A stretch of 47,702 bases of DNA, taken from the NCBI GenBank assembly GCA_019359715.1, contig JAHHGS010000100.1:1-47702 (forward strand), in the 5' to 3' direction. A model generated the notes under the pieces. It was not told the origin of the DNA. It was given only the letters and a program-made list of their open reading frames with translations, and did no database searches. The translations under genes and the position numbers were made by a program. The DNA comes from Aphanocapsa sp. GSE-SYN-MK-11-07L. GTDB lineage: Bacteria; Cyanobacteriota; Cyanobacteriia; Thermosynechococcales; Thermosynechococcaceae. Shown here piece by piece: positions 33,391-42,813 of the stretch (the first letter of the stretch is position 1; every line of letters begins with the position of its first letter).

Positions 33391-33726
33391 ATGAGCACCG
33401 AAGTCATTGAAACAGAAGACTTAGATCGTCATGAATGTCGAGCCTGTGGCTACATCTATGAGCCGCTTAAAGGGGACGACAAGAGTCAAATTGCCAAAGG
33501 CACTCCTTTTACCGCTCTTCCTAAGAACTGGCGCTGTCCTGTTTGTGGTGCTCCTACCTCTCAGTTCAGCAATGTTGGTCCGTTAGGTCAACCCTCTGGC
33601 TTCAAAGAAAACCTGAAATATGGATTAGGAGTCAACGTCCTTACCCCTGGGCAAAAAAACCTACTCATTTTTGGTGCGTTAGGCGTTGTTTTCTTGCTTT
33701 TAATCAGTCTCTACGGGCTTCAGTAA
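33391..33726 (+). CDS. rubA: Membrane-anchored rubredoxin (RubA)
   Basis: A 111-residue protein. Residues 10-62 are a rubredoxin domain with the iron-binding pairs CRACG and CPVCG and the FTALPKNWRCPVC signature. The C terminus has one membrane helix (LLIFGALGVVFLLLISLYG). Phototroph RubA is thylakoid-bound and needed for photosystem II assembly. It is the first gene of the conserved rubA-ycf48-psbEFLJ cluster; ycf48 follows 14 nt downstream. Confidence 0.95.
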   Translation: MSTEVIETEDLDRHECRACGYIYEPLKGDDKSQIAKGTPFTALPKNWRCPVCGAPTSQFSNVGPLGQPSGFKENLKYGLGVNVLTPGQKNLLIFGALGVVFLLLISLYGLQ

Positions 33727-33740
33727 TTATCTCCAATCCA

Positions 33741-34745
33741 ATGCAATCAATTCTGCGATTCTGGCAAAAACTTTGTACTCTGGCGGTCGTTCTGCTGCTC
33801 TGCGTCAGCTGCGGCTATGCCCCTGCCTTAAGTTTTCATCCTTGGGAGTTAATTTCGCTACCCACAGACTCTACTCCTTTAGATTTGAGTTTCATTACTC
33901 CTCAGCATGGCTGGTTGGTCGGGACGCACGCCAGCCTGCTCGAAACCTTCGATGGGGGTAAAACCTGGGAACCTCGCAGCCTCGCTCTGGGTGATGACCA
34001 AGATTATCGCTTCAATTCAGTTAATTTTTCTGATCAAGAAGGCTGGATTGCGGGTGAACCCTCTTTGCTGTTGCACACCACTGATGGCGGACAGTCTTGG
34101 TCAAGAGTGCCCCTGAGTGCAAAATTGCCTGGGGCGCCGAATACAGTTGTTGCGCTCGGCCCACAGTCGGCTGAAATGACCACAGATGTGGGAGCGATCT
34201 ATCGGACTGATGACGGGGGTAAAACCTGGAAAGCAATGGTACAAGAAGCCGTCGGGGTTGTTCGCAATATGGAGCGATCGCCGGCTGGCCAGTACGTGGC
34301 TGTTTCCTCTAGAGGCAGCTTTTACTCAACCTGGAAACCAGGGCAAGAGGCTTGGGAACCCCATAACCGGAATAGCTCTCGCCGCGTTCAAAATATGGGC
34401 TTTGGCCCTGATGAGCAGCTTTGGATGCTGGCCAACGGCGGCCAGTTGCAGTTTAATGACCCAAATCAGCCAGACGAATGGAGTAAAGCCAGTAATCCTC
34501 AAATTGCGATTAGCGTTGGCCTGCTAGATTTAGCCTATCGGACTCCTGAAGAAGTCTGGATTTCAGGCGGCAGCGGCAATTTGCTCTGTAGCCTGGATCG
34601 GGGGAAAACTTGGCAGAAAGATATGGCATTAGAAAGTGTCCCTTCTAATCTTTACAAGATTGTTTTCTTCAGCCCTGACCAAGGATTTGTGTTAGGACAA
34701 GATGGAATGATTCTGCGCTACATCGGCGAGACTAAGGCAGCTTAG
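33741..34745 (+). CDS. Photosystem II assembly factor Ycf48 (HCF136 homologue)
   Basis: A 334-residue protein with an N-terminal signal region (TLAVVLLLCVSC) and probable lipid attachment at the Cys of VSCGYAP, then a seven-bladed beta-propeller. Blades are marked by Asp-box-like motifs: FDGGKTWE, TDGGQSWS, DDGGKTWK and LDRGKTWQ. Ycf48 acts on the lumenal side, helping insert and mature the D1 protein during PSII assembly and repair. The ATG at 33741 was chosen because the in-frame region upstream overlaps rubA and lacks a signal sequence. psbE begins 118 nt downstream with its own promoter. Confidence 0.95.
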   Translation: MQSILRFWQKLCTLAVVLLLCVSCGYAPALSFHPWELISLPTDSTPLDLSFITPQHGWLVGTHASLLETFDGGKTWEPRSLALGDDQDYRFNSVNFSDQEGWIAGEPSLLLHTTDGGQSWSRVPLSAKLPGAPNTVVALGPQSAEMTTDVGAIYRTDDGGKTWKAMVQEAVGVVRNMERSPAGQYVAVSSRGSFYSTWKPGQEAWEPHNRNSSRRVQNMGFGPDEQLWMLANGGQLQFNDPNQPDEWSKASNPQIAISVGLLDLAYRTPEEVWISGGSGNLLCSLDRGKTWQKDMALESVPSNLYKIVFFSPDQGFVLGQDGMILRYIGETKAA

Positions 34746-34801
34746 AGCCTAAAACAGAGTTCTTAATCGGTTTCGGAGGCAGATAGTTGATCTAAATCCG
34801 G

Positions 34802-34830
34802 TTGTGAGAGGTTCCCTGGTTACGTATGAT
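34802..34830 (+). promoter_or_regulatory. psbEp: Promoter of the psbEFLJ operon
   Basis: TTGTGA at 34802-34807 and TATGAT at 34825-34830 are separated by 17 nt, a near-consensus sigma-70 arrangement. The predicted start is near 34837, giving a short 5' leader of about 27 nt before the psbE ribosome binding site. It separates psbEFLJ expression from rubA-ycf48. Confidence 0.68.
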
Positions 34831-34848
34831 AGAGATTACAAAGCTTTC

Positions 34849-34856
34849 AAGGAGGT
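34849..34856 (+). promoter_or_regulatory. Strong Shine-Dalgarno site of psbE
   Basis: AAGGAGGT is a full match to the anti-Shine-Dalgarno sequence, 7 nt before the GTG at 34864. It decides the psbE start against an upstream in-frame codon that would add 20 unrelated residues. Confidence 0.85.
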
Positions 34857-34863
34857 ATCTAAA

Positions 34864-35112
34864 GTGGCCGGCACAACTGGTGAACGTCCTTTTTCTGACA
34901 TTATTACAAGCGTTCGTTACTGGGTAATCCACAGCATCACAATTCCAGCCCTGTTTATTGCAGGTTGGCTGTTTGTCAGTACGGGTTTGGCTTACGATAC
35001 GTTTGGCACCCCCCGACCTGATACTTATTTCTCGCAAGAGCAACAGCAAGTCCCTCTGATAACTGACCGTTACGAAGGTAAGCAGCAAATTAAGGAATTT
35101 CAGAGACGCTAA
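34864..35112 (+). CDS. psbE: Cytochrome b559 subunit alpha
   Basis: An 82-residue PsbE, starting at a GTG with a perfect Shine-Dalgarno site. The haem-ligand His is in [19 protein letters not shown], followed by [17 protein letters not shown] and the lumenal tail. PsbE and PsbF each give one His to bind haem in cytochrome b559, which is needed to assemble the photosystem II core. It is the first gene of psbEFLJ; psbF starts 3 nt after its stop. Confidence 0.97.
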   Translation: MAGTTGERPFSDIITSVRYWVIHSITIPALFIAGWLFVSTGLAYDTFGTPRPDTYFSQEQQQVPLITDRYEGKQQIKEFQRR

Positions 35113-35115
35113 ATT

Positions 35116-35250
35116 ATGACTTCTAATACTCCCAATCAACCCATTTCTTATCCCATCTTTACGGTGAGATGGATAGCTGTTCACACCTTGGCCGTTCCCA
35201 GCGTCTTTTTCCTGGGAGCGATCGCGGCAATGCAATTTATTCAGAGGTAA
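35116..35250 (+). CDS. psbF: Cytochrome b559 subunit beta
   Basis: A 44-residue PsbF with one membrane helix and the haem-ligand His in [17 protein letters not shown], ending in AAMQFIQR. It pairs with PsbE around one haem in photosystem II. It begins 3 nt after psbE and is followed 7 nt later by psbL. The length and sequence are normal for cyanobacteria. Confidence 0.96.
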   Translation: MTSNTPNQPISYPIFTVRWIAVHTLAVPSVFFLGAIAAMQFIQR

Positions 35251-35257
35251 GCCCTCC

Positions 35258-35374
35258 ATGGCAGAACGAAATCCGAACAATCAGCCTGTAGAACTTAACC
35301 GGACGTCTCTGTACCTCGGTTTGCTACTCATTTTTGTTTTGGCTTTGCTTTTTTCAAGCTATTTCTTTAACTAG
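35258..35374 (+). CDS. psbL: Photosystem II protein L
   Basis: A 38-residue single-helix PSII subunit: the polar start [18 protein letters not shown] is followed by [17 protein letters not shown]. PsbL sits at the monomer interface and affects electron flow at the quinone side. It is the third gene of psbEFLJ and the size is standard. Confidence 0.95.
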   Translation: MAERNPNNQPVELNRTSLYLGLLLIFVLALLFSSYFFN

Positions 35375-35426
35375 CTGGGTCGATCGATCCAGCCAACCCA
35401 ATTCAGAATCATAACGATATAAATTT

Positions 35427-35434
35427 AAGGAGGT
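35427..35434 (+). promoter_or_regulatory. Strong Shine-Dalgarno site of psbJ
   Basis: AAGGAGGT lies 4 nt before the psbJ ATG at 35439. It may raise translation of the last gene of the operon, which sits 64 nt after psbL. Confidence 0.8.
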
Positions 35435-35438
35435 AAAC

Positions 35439-35561
35439 ATGCTTTCAGGAAGTGGCAAAATTCCCTTGTGGATTGTCGCTACCGTTGCCGGAATGGGAAT
35501 TATTACCGTTCTCGGTATCTTCTTCTACGGTGCTTATGCTGGTTTGGGTTCATCCCTCTAG
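35439..35561 (+). CDS. psbJ: Photosystem II protein J
   Basis: A 40-residue single-helix subunit ([15 protein letters not shown], then [17 protein letters not shown]). PsbJ lies near cytochrome b559 and the plastoquinone channel and is needed for stable PSII assembly. It ends 6 nt before a perfect 54-nt palindrome that closes the operon. Confidence 0.96.
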   Translation: MLSGSGKIPLWIVATVAGMGIITVLGIFFYGAYAGLGSSL

Positions 35562-35566
35562 TAGAT

Positions 35567-35620
35567 CAATCTAAACAAAAAGCCCTCCACCGATCGGTGG
35601 AGGGCTTTTTGTTTAGATTG
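35567..35620. terminator. Bidirectional terminator: perfect 54-nt palindrome between psbJ and atpC
   Basis: The 54 nt from 35567 to 35620 are identical to their own reverse complement. A GC-rich core (GCCCTCCACCG and its mirror) is flanked by AAAAA on one side and TTTTT on the other, so each strand gives a hairpin followed by a U-rich run. It lies 6 nt after psbJ and 9 nt after the opposite-strand epsilon gene. It should stop transcription from both. Confidence 0.93.
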
Positions 35621-35628
35621 TTTTCCGG

Positions 35629-36045
35629 CTAGATTTCTACCACTCCACCCGCCGCTTGCAAACGAGCGCGAGCTTTCTTCATCTGCTGCATGGCTTGAAT
35701 TTGCTCTTGCTTGTTACCGCTTTGGTCGGCTTTGCTCAACTGGGCTTGAGCTTCGGTGTAGTCAACTTTGGCTTGGGCTTGATCAATTGAATCGCCGCGC
35801 TCAGCGCCGTTGACCAAGATGGTGACTTCGTTATTCTCAATTTCGGCAAACCCGCCCACAAGGGCGATCGCCACCCAGTCTTTGTCTGAGCGCACCCGCA
35901 TCACGCCTGTTTCCAGAGCGGTCAGCAAGGGGGCGTGCCCACTTAGAATCCCCAATTGACCAGTCGTGCTGGGTAAAATCACTTCTTGGGCGGCAGAGTC
36001 CCAAACGGTCTTGTCGGGGGCAATTACACGAACAGTCAGGGTCAT
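35629..36045 (-). CDS. atpC: ATP synthase F1 subunit epsilon
   Basis: A 138-residue epsilon subunit (AtpE in cyanobacterial naming). The N-terminal beta-sandwich has [23 protein letters not shown] and [19 protein letters not shown], and the C-terminal helices are [25 protein letters not shown]. Epsilon binds the rotor foot and can inhibit ATP hydrolysis. It is 75 nt after the beta gene, forming the separate beta-epsilon operon. Both genes read leftward towards psbJ. Confidence 0.96.
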   Translation of the reverse strand: MTLTVRVIAPDKTVWDSAAQEVILPSTTGQLGILSGHAPLLTALETGVMRVRSDKDWVAIALVGGFAEIENNEVTILVNGAERGDSIDQAQAKVDYTEAQAQLSKADQSGNKQEQIQAMQQMKKARARLQAAGGVVEI

Positions 36046-36120
36046 AGTGCTGTGCTCTAATAATGGTCAGAGCTGAGTTTTGAGCTTTGGTCTGCTCAAA
36101 ACTCAGCCCTAAAATGGTGG

Positions 36121-37701
<1,581 letters not shown>

Positions 37702-37739
37702 CTAGACCAAGTCACTCCCTTCTACTCAGCTTGGCTCCC

Positions 37740-38927
37740 TCACCCAGAGCTGAATGACGCTGTTAAATGGGCGAGCAGATATTGACAGTCCGCCGGGGTA
37801 TGAGTGGCCATCACGGTTAGACGCAGCCGACTGGTTGAGACGGTGGGTGGGCGAATGGCGGGGGCAAAAATCCCGTCTTGACGTAGTGACTGGCTGGCCT
37901 GGAGAACGCTGGCTGGATTAGGCATTTGAATACAAACAATCGGTGACTCGGAAGGCAATAATTTAAAGTCTGGTCTGATTTGGCTAAAAATTTGCCCTAA
38001 ACCCTGCTTAATCTGCCCGACATTCTGCCAAAGCTGTTGGCGGCGGGCGGGATCTTGTTGAACAATCGCGATCGCCTTTAGCGCAGCCGCCGTATCAGCC
38101 GGAGATAAGCCCGTCGTATAAATCCAACTAGTTGCTCGATTTCGCAGATAGTCAATCAACTCGGCTGAACCGGCAATGTAGCCGCCCAAGCTGCCGAGGG
38201 CTTTACTGAGGGTGCCCATTTGGATCAAAGGTTGCCTCGAACAGCCCAACTGCTCCACGCAACCCGCCCCAGTTGCTCCCATTACCCCCGTCGCGTGGGC
38301 TTCATCTACCAGTACCATGCAGTCGTATTCAGCCGCGATCGCCAGTAGCTCTGGCAAAGGGCACAAATCTCCATCCATGCTAAAGACGGTATCTGTCAGG
38401 ATCAAACAACGCCGATGGGCTGACCGCTCCTGCTCTAAGTGAGCCGCTAAGTCAACCAGATTGAGGTGGGAATAGTCCAGTACCGTAGCACCGCTCAACT
38501 TGGCTCCAGTTTTGAGGCTGGAGTGATTGTAATGGTCAGCCAGAATCAGGTCTTTTTTGCCGACCAAAGCCGCGATCGCCCCCAAATTAGCCAAATAGCC
38601 GGAGCTAAACACCAAGGCGTCTTCTGTTTGTTTAAGCTGGGCGATCGCCTGCTCTAATTGCCGATGTAAGTCTCGGTGGCCGGTGATCAGGCGCGACCCC
38701 GTGCTGCCAGTCCCGAATTCTTGAGTCGCAGCGATCGCAGCCGCAATCATGCGTGGGTCAGCCGCCAGTCCTAAGTAATCATTGCTGCCAAAATTGAGCA
38801 GCAGTTGTCCCTGCAAATTAATTTTGGCTCCGGCCCGACCGGCAATTGGTTGCGGCGATCGATACCAGTTAGCTTTGTGAATCGCTGCCAGTGACTCAGC
38901 AATCCAGCCGTAGGGGTCAGAACTCAT
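37740..38927 (-). CDS. bioF: 8-amino-7-oxononanoate synthase
   Basis: A 395-residue PLP enzyme of the alpha-oxoamine synthase family that joins pimeloyl thioester and alanine in biotin synthesis. Seen are [57 protein letters not shown], and the PLP-binding Lys in [17 protein letters not shown]. Similar sequences include 2-amino-3-ketobutyrate CoA ligase, but the fit to BioF is better. It shares a TAATG overlap with the DUF1823 gene, so translation is likely coupled. Confidence 0.9.
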   Translation of the reverse strand: MSSDPYGWIAESLAAIHKANWYRSPQPIAGRAGAKINLQGQLLLNFGSNDYLGLAADPRMIAAAIAATQEFGTGSTGSRLITGHRDLHRQLEQAIAQLKQTEDALVFSSGYLANLGAIAALVGKKDLILADHYNHSSLKTGAKLSGATVLDYSHLNLVDLAAHLEQERSAHRRCLILTDTVFSMDGDLCPLPELLAIAAEYDCMVLVDEAHATGVMGATGAGCVEQLGCSRQPLIQMGTLSKALGSLGGYIAGSAELIDYLRNRATSWIYTTGLSPADTAAALKAIAIVQQDPARRQQLWQNVGQIKQGLGQIFSQIRPDFKLLPSESPIVCIQMPNPASVLQASQSLRQDGIFAPAIRPPTVSTSRLRLTVMATHTPADCQYLLAHLTASFSSG

Positions 38928-39319
38928 TAGACTGTCTGACGTTGCAGGTAGCTGAGCAACCAGTTGGCTGCGGTTGCCCGCCGAGTCAAGCGCGGATTCA
39001 GTTCTGAAACTTGATAGCCTGTAAATCCCAGTTGTTCTTTGAGCAACTGCTTATGGGCCGCCGGGATGGAGCGAGTCAGCTTCACGGTCGCTGGACGACT
39101 ACCGATAAAATCAGGAGGCTGCGGATAGTCTGTAGACCATTCCTCAGCCACAGCCACCGCATTCCACTGCTGCAAATCAGGATCATACTGATAGCCGAGG
39201 CAATGCCACAGCAGCGCATTGACGATTTGATCACTGAGCTGATCGTCGAGAATCTGCCAGCAGGTGGCTGAGTTGAGGGCAGGTAAATCAGTCATTTGCA
39301 AATGTGCATAAATCCCCAT
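38927..39319 (-). CDS. DUF1823 family protein
   Basis: A 130-residue protein resembling the cyanobacterial DUF1823 family. Recognisable segments are [61 protein letters not shown]-like [12 protein letters not shown], and [13 protein letters not shown]. The function is unknown. No signal peptide or membrane segment is seen, so it is likely cytosolic. Its stop overlaps the bioF start by one base, suggesting a shared transcript, although no direct link to biotin is known. Confidence 0.82.
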   Translation of the reverse strand: MGIYAHLQMTDLPALNSATCWQILDDQLSDQIVNALLWHCLGYQYDPDLQQWNAVAVAEEWSTDYPQPPDFIGSRPATVKLTRSIPAAHKQLLKEQLGFTGYQVSELNPRLTRRATAANWLLSYLQRQTV

Positions 39320-39532
39320 GTTTAGCAGCTTAACAAATTGGTTGACAGAGTAAAAACATTAGTGCTAAAAGGATTCAGCCTTAATCCCAATCTGTTTAAA
39401 TTCCACTAAAGAATGTAAATTTTAGGATGGGCAATCCTGGATAGTCATTGGGAATGAAATTGAGGATCAAAATTCCTCAAAATCGTTGCAGATACTAGGA
39501 CTCCCCAGTCTTTACACAGGAAATATTCAATC

Positions 39533-40057
39533 ATGAGACTGTTCCCGCTCACCGGCATTAGCCTGATTGTCTGCTGTTTGATCAGTGGATGCATGAGCAG
39601 CAGTCAAAGCCAAGAGCAAATCGGTCAACCGATGCCAACCCTCAGTCCCCAGGCGAGTCCAACTGCTCCTGTTTTAACAGTTGAGCAGGTGCTGCTGGCA
39701 AAAGACGGCAGCGACGGCAAGCTAAAACCTTTAGATGAAAATATTTTTAGTCGGGGCGAAAATGTCAACATGGTGTTGCTGAACGTGAAAGGGTTTGTCA
39801 AAGGCAGCGATGGCAAAAATAAATTTGACATGGATATTCAGGTCAAAGATGCTGAGGGCAAAGTTATTCTTTCTCAGAATAATTTGTTGGGCACGGAGGG
39901 ACATCGAGATTTACCTGGCAATGTGGCACGCACACCCTATGGCGTTTTCAAAACATCAAGTCAGCTTGCCCCTGGTAACTACACAATTACCCTGACCCTC
40001 TACGATCAGGTTGGTGAGGGGGTTGTCACCAAAAGCAAAACTGTGGCGCTGCAATGA
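39533..40057 (+). CDS. Putative lipoprotein of unknown function
   Basis: A 174-residue protein with a lipoprotein signal (hydrophobic LTGISLIVCC, lipobox LISGC). A short Ser/Pro-rich linker follows (residues 22-50), then a beta-rich domain with ENVNMVLLNVKGFVKGSDG, DMDIQVKDAEGKVIL and APGNYTITLTLYDQVG. The strand pattern suggests an immunoglobulin-like fold, as in many cell-surface proteins, but this is not proven. It would be anchored in the outer or inner membrane through a diacyl Cys. It stands alone. Confidence 0.72.
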   Translation: MRLFPLTGISLIVCCLISGCMSSSQSQEQIGQPMPTLSPQASPTAPVLTVEQVLLAKDGSDGKLKPLDENIFSRGENVNMVLLNVKGFVKGSDGKNKFDMDIQVKDAEGKVILSQNNLLGTEGHRDLPGNVARTPYGVFKTSSQLAPGNYTITLTLYDQVGEGVVTKSKTVALQ

Positions 40058-40227
40058 TCATAAAGTCCTGACTTGAACGCCATCACTGGTTATTTTTTGA
40101 ATAATTAAAAATAGTCTTGAAAGCTGGGAATCGCCATTAAACAGTAGAGTGATAAGTAAGCTGCTGGCGCTGCTCCCCTCGCTCGCCCGGCTTGGCCTTC
40201 AGTTGGATTCCAAGGAACATCTGTGAC

Positions 40228-41265
40228 ATGTTGACGTACCTGCTGGTGTGGATTGTGGCATTGGGCAGTTTGGGCATCTATCTCACTGCTTTTTTCTTTC
40301 CTGAGCTTCATCGCAAGAATGACCTAATTTGGAGTGGTGTTGGCTTATTTTATGCCCTGGTTTTATGGGTTTATAGCGATCGCATTCGAGGTGGATTTTT
40401 ACTCGGACAAACCGCTGGCGTGGCTCTCTTAGTTTGGTTGGGCTGGCAAACCTGGCAACTGCGCCGAGAACTAACCCCGGCTGACCTCAAAACCCCCATC
40501 CCCGCCGACCTCAAAGACAAGCTGACGGGTCTAGTGGCAACCGTACAAAGCAAGTTAGGTGGTACAAGTCAGCCAACGCCAGCTAAAGTTGACGTTTCTA
40601 GGCTCAAAACTCAGGCGACTGGGTTACTTGATACAGCCAAAGCTAAACTGCAAGACTTAGGCATTCTGGCCAAGCCATCTGGTACTCCGAAAGTTTCGAC
40701 GCCGCCCGCTGTCACCGAAACGATCGCAACCGTCGAGACGATTGTGGCCGAAGTCGGTGAGGATGCAGCGGTGATTGAAGTGGTGGAAGTGATTGAAACC
40801 GTGATTGAAGAGGCTGTTGCTGAAGCACCGGATCCTGAAGTCGTTGAGCCTCTGGCTGTCGTTGAGGAGGTGCCAGAAGCGCCGCCCGTCAGTGCGCCGG
40901 AAATGACGGAGCCTCCTCTAGTCGAAATTGACTCAGTTGATGCCACAGAACCCCCAACTCCAGAGCCATTGGCGGCTGAAGCAGCCGCGATCGCCGATAA
41001 TTCCCTCGTCGAGCCATCGGAGCCTCAAACCTTAGAACCTAGAGTAGAAGCTGTTCCAGAACCAGAGCCGGTGGCTGAATTAGAACCAGAGGCCCCCCCG
41101 GAGAACTTAACAACTAATCAACCAACGGTCGCGAATCCAGAAGAGTTAACGTCTCTGTCCCATGAACTGATGCAGTCAACTGAAGAAGCGGTGGAAACAA
41201 CAGAAACTGCAGCCGATCATAAATCTGAAGGTGAAAATTGGCCACCCCCAGAACCGACGCCTTGA
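40228..41265 (+). CDS. Ycf66 family membrane protein with long acidic tail
   Basis: A 345-residue protein. Residues 1-78 are a membrane domain with about three helices: LVWIVALGSLGIYLTAFFFPEL, LIWSGVGLFYALVLWVYSD, and AGVALLVWLGWQTWQLRREL. This matches the N-terminal Ycf66 region found in cyanobacteria and plastids. From about residue 155 the chain is low-complexity, rich in Glu, Val, Pro, Ala and Thr, and strongly acidic. It probably lies free in the cytosol. The ATG at 40228 was chosen because AAGGA lies before it and 12 extra upstream codons lack support. The function of Ycf66 is unknown. Confidence 0.85.
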   Translation: MLTYLLVWIVALGSLGIYLTAFFFPELHRKNDLIWSGVGLFYALVLWVYSDRIRGGFLLGQTAGVALLVWLGWQTWQLRRELTPADLKTPIPADLKDKLTGLVATVQSKLGGTSQPTPAKVDVSRLKTQATGLLDTAKAKLQDLGILAKPSGTPKVSTPPAVTETIATVETIVAEVGEDAAVIEVVEVIETVIEEAVAEAPDPEVVEPLAVVEEVPEAPPVSAPEMTEPPLVEIDSVDATEPPTPEPLAAEAAAIADNSLVEPSEPQTLEPRVEAVPEPEPVAELEPEAPPENLTTNQPTVANPEELTSLSHELMQSTEEAVETTETAADHKSEGENWPPPEPTP

Positions 41266-41570
41266 GCACATATTATGATATGCGATCGCCGTCTTAAATC
41301 ATTCATGGAATGAAAATAAATCATCGATCATGCAGCGATTAGAATCCATCGCTTGCAAATTAATCAAGCATGGCAGAGAAAACTTCCACAGGTAAGCCTT
41401 CGCACTCATATTTCTAACTGTGCTATAGCTACTTCTAGGCGCGAACAGTAGCTGCGATCAGCTTCATTCAGATTGAGATTTCAAATCACAAATTGTTGAC
41501 AATAACGCTGACCTGTCCGAGAATTGGGGGGTTCTTTTGGACGTCGTTTCAGACAGGTAGGTGAGGAAGA
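41266..41570. other. 305-nt intergenic region before the exported sorting-signal protein
   Basis: Only short frames are seen. It holds one HIP1 site near 41283 and, near its right end, a candidate promoter (41496-41524). No terminator for the Ycf66 gene was recognised. Confidence 0.45.
41496..41524 (+). promoter_or_regulatory. Candidate promoter of the exported sorting-signal protein gene
   Basis: A consensus -35 box TTGACA at 41496-41501 is followed after 17 nt by GAGAAT at 41519-41524. The predicted start near 41531 gives a 40-nt leader before the GTG start. Confidence 0.5.
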
Positions 41571-42635
41571 GTGCTAAGTCTTACATCCCATGCCAAGGTT
41601 ATTGGGCTAACTGCTGTTGCTGCTGGATTAGGGGGCGCTCTTTCTAGTTCGCCAGCGATCGCTTTTACAAGTGCAACGGGCGTCACTTTCGGCCCCTTAA
41701 CAGATGGGGCTGACAGTTCAGTTAATAGCATTACCTATAGCAGCCAATCTTTAACAATCACTGGCGTGACCGCCGGTAGTGATTGGACGACAGTGGGTGG
41801 GGTTTCAACAAGTTTAACTTTGCAGCGATCGTCCACAGGTAATGAAAATCAGACTGTTTGGAGCGAAAGGGCCGGCAGTGCAACTACGCTTAAGACTAGC
41901 GACCCTAGCACGACTGAAGCAGCTCTAGCGCAGACCAATATTTATCTGGGGACAGATAACCTGTTTGCTAACACGAGTGCTGGTAATCCGGGTACACCTA
42001 ACTTTAGCAATGTTGAGCGAGTAGACTTTGTTAACACGGGTGGAATTACTTCTGCCGCCGACTTGGGCGTATCTATTTTTGAGCGTGGGGTGGCCAACGG
42101 TCATGATGCATTCAATATTGCCGCGATTACTGGTATTGATGGTTCAGGAAACCCGACTAGCTTTGGCTCATTACTATCTCTTGTTAATGGTAGTTGGGGC
42201 ACGACTGGCTTGAGTCCAACTGCTAGTTCTGGTTATACCGTTCTAAATGATGGAGGCACTGGCGACTTTGCCAACACCAATCAACAAATTAGTGGTCAGA
42301 ACGTTGGGGGTGTAGTGATTCCCCTCACCGATTTAGTTAGTGCAGGTACAACGATATTTGGTTATGCCCTGTTTGCTAGCGATACAACCGTGGCTGGAGC
42401 TTGTAGTGCTATTGATTTGCTCGACATTAACAATGCTGCTTGTTACCCGACCACTACACCCCAAGCAAGTGGTGGCATTGACTTGATGGCGGGAAACTTG
42501 GGAGTCCTTCGAGAAGAGGTACCAGTGCCAGTGCCACCCCAGTTTGTGGGGATGATTCTGTCGGCGGTTCTAGTAGCGGCTGGGAAAGTCCGCAGCAAGC
42601 GCAAGCAGCGAGCAGCCGAGAGTACGAGTCAGTAG
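41571..42635 (+). CDS. Exported protein with PEP-CTERM-like C-terminal sorting signal
   Basis: A 354-residue protein with an N-terminal signal peptide (about residues 10-32, VAAGLGGALSSSPAIAF). The large extracytoplasmic part is Gly/Ser/Thr/Asn-rich and likely beta-structured. The C terminus has the three-part layout of an exosortase substrate: a short VPVPPQFVG motif at about residue 325, a hydrophobic helix (MILSAVLVAAG), then a basic RSKRKQR tail. The motif is not canonical PEP but resembles cyanobacterial variants. The start is a GTG at 41571 with GAGGAAGA just before it. Two cysteine-containing turns lie near residues 280-300. No exosortase gene is nearby. Confidence 0.7.
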   Translation: MLSLTSHAKVIGLTAVAAGLGGALSSSPAIAFTSATGVTFGPLTDGADSSVNSITYSSQSLTITGVTAGSDWTTVGGVSTSLTLQRSSTGNENQTVWSERAGSATTLKTSDPSTTEAALAQTNIYLGTDNLFANTSAGNPGTPNFSNVERVDFVNTGGITSAADLGVSIFERGVANGHDAFNIAAITGIDGSGNPTSFGSLLSLVNGSWGTTGLSPTASSGYTVLNDGGTGDFANTNQQISGQNVGGVVIPLTDLVSAGTTIFGYALFASDTTVAGACSAIDLLDINNAACYPTTTPQASGGIDLMAGNLGVLREEVPVPVPPQFVGMILSAVLVAAGKVRSKRKQRAAESTSQ

Positions 42636-42702
42636 CAGTTTCTTTGATTGGGTTGAGATCTCTTGATCTAGTTCTCAAGCAGATCAGCCCAAATTTTTAG
42701 TC

Positions 42703-42744
42703 ACTTTGAGTCGTTTGAGCTTTGCTTGGGCGACTCAAAGTTTT
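42703..42744 (+). terminator. Intrinsic terminator after the sorting-signal protein gene
   Basis: An 11-bp perfect stem, ACTTTGAGTCG (42703-42713) pairing with 42731-42741, has a 17-nt loop that can pair further, and runs into TTTT. It is 67 nt after the stop codon and ends 69 nt before the chosen ileS start. Confidence 0.75.
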
Positions 42745-42813
42745 GCGAGTTGAAGCGATCGCGGATTCTAACCGATAATGGCTGGAGTATGCCCTTACCT
42801 TGGCCAAGCGATC

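Noticed and set aside
34804-34863. N-terminal extension of psbE by 20 residues from an upstream in-frame start
   Set aside because: The extension covers the promoter -10 box and the Shine-Dalgarno site, and known PsbE proteins start at the [11 protein letters not shown] segment.
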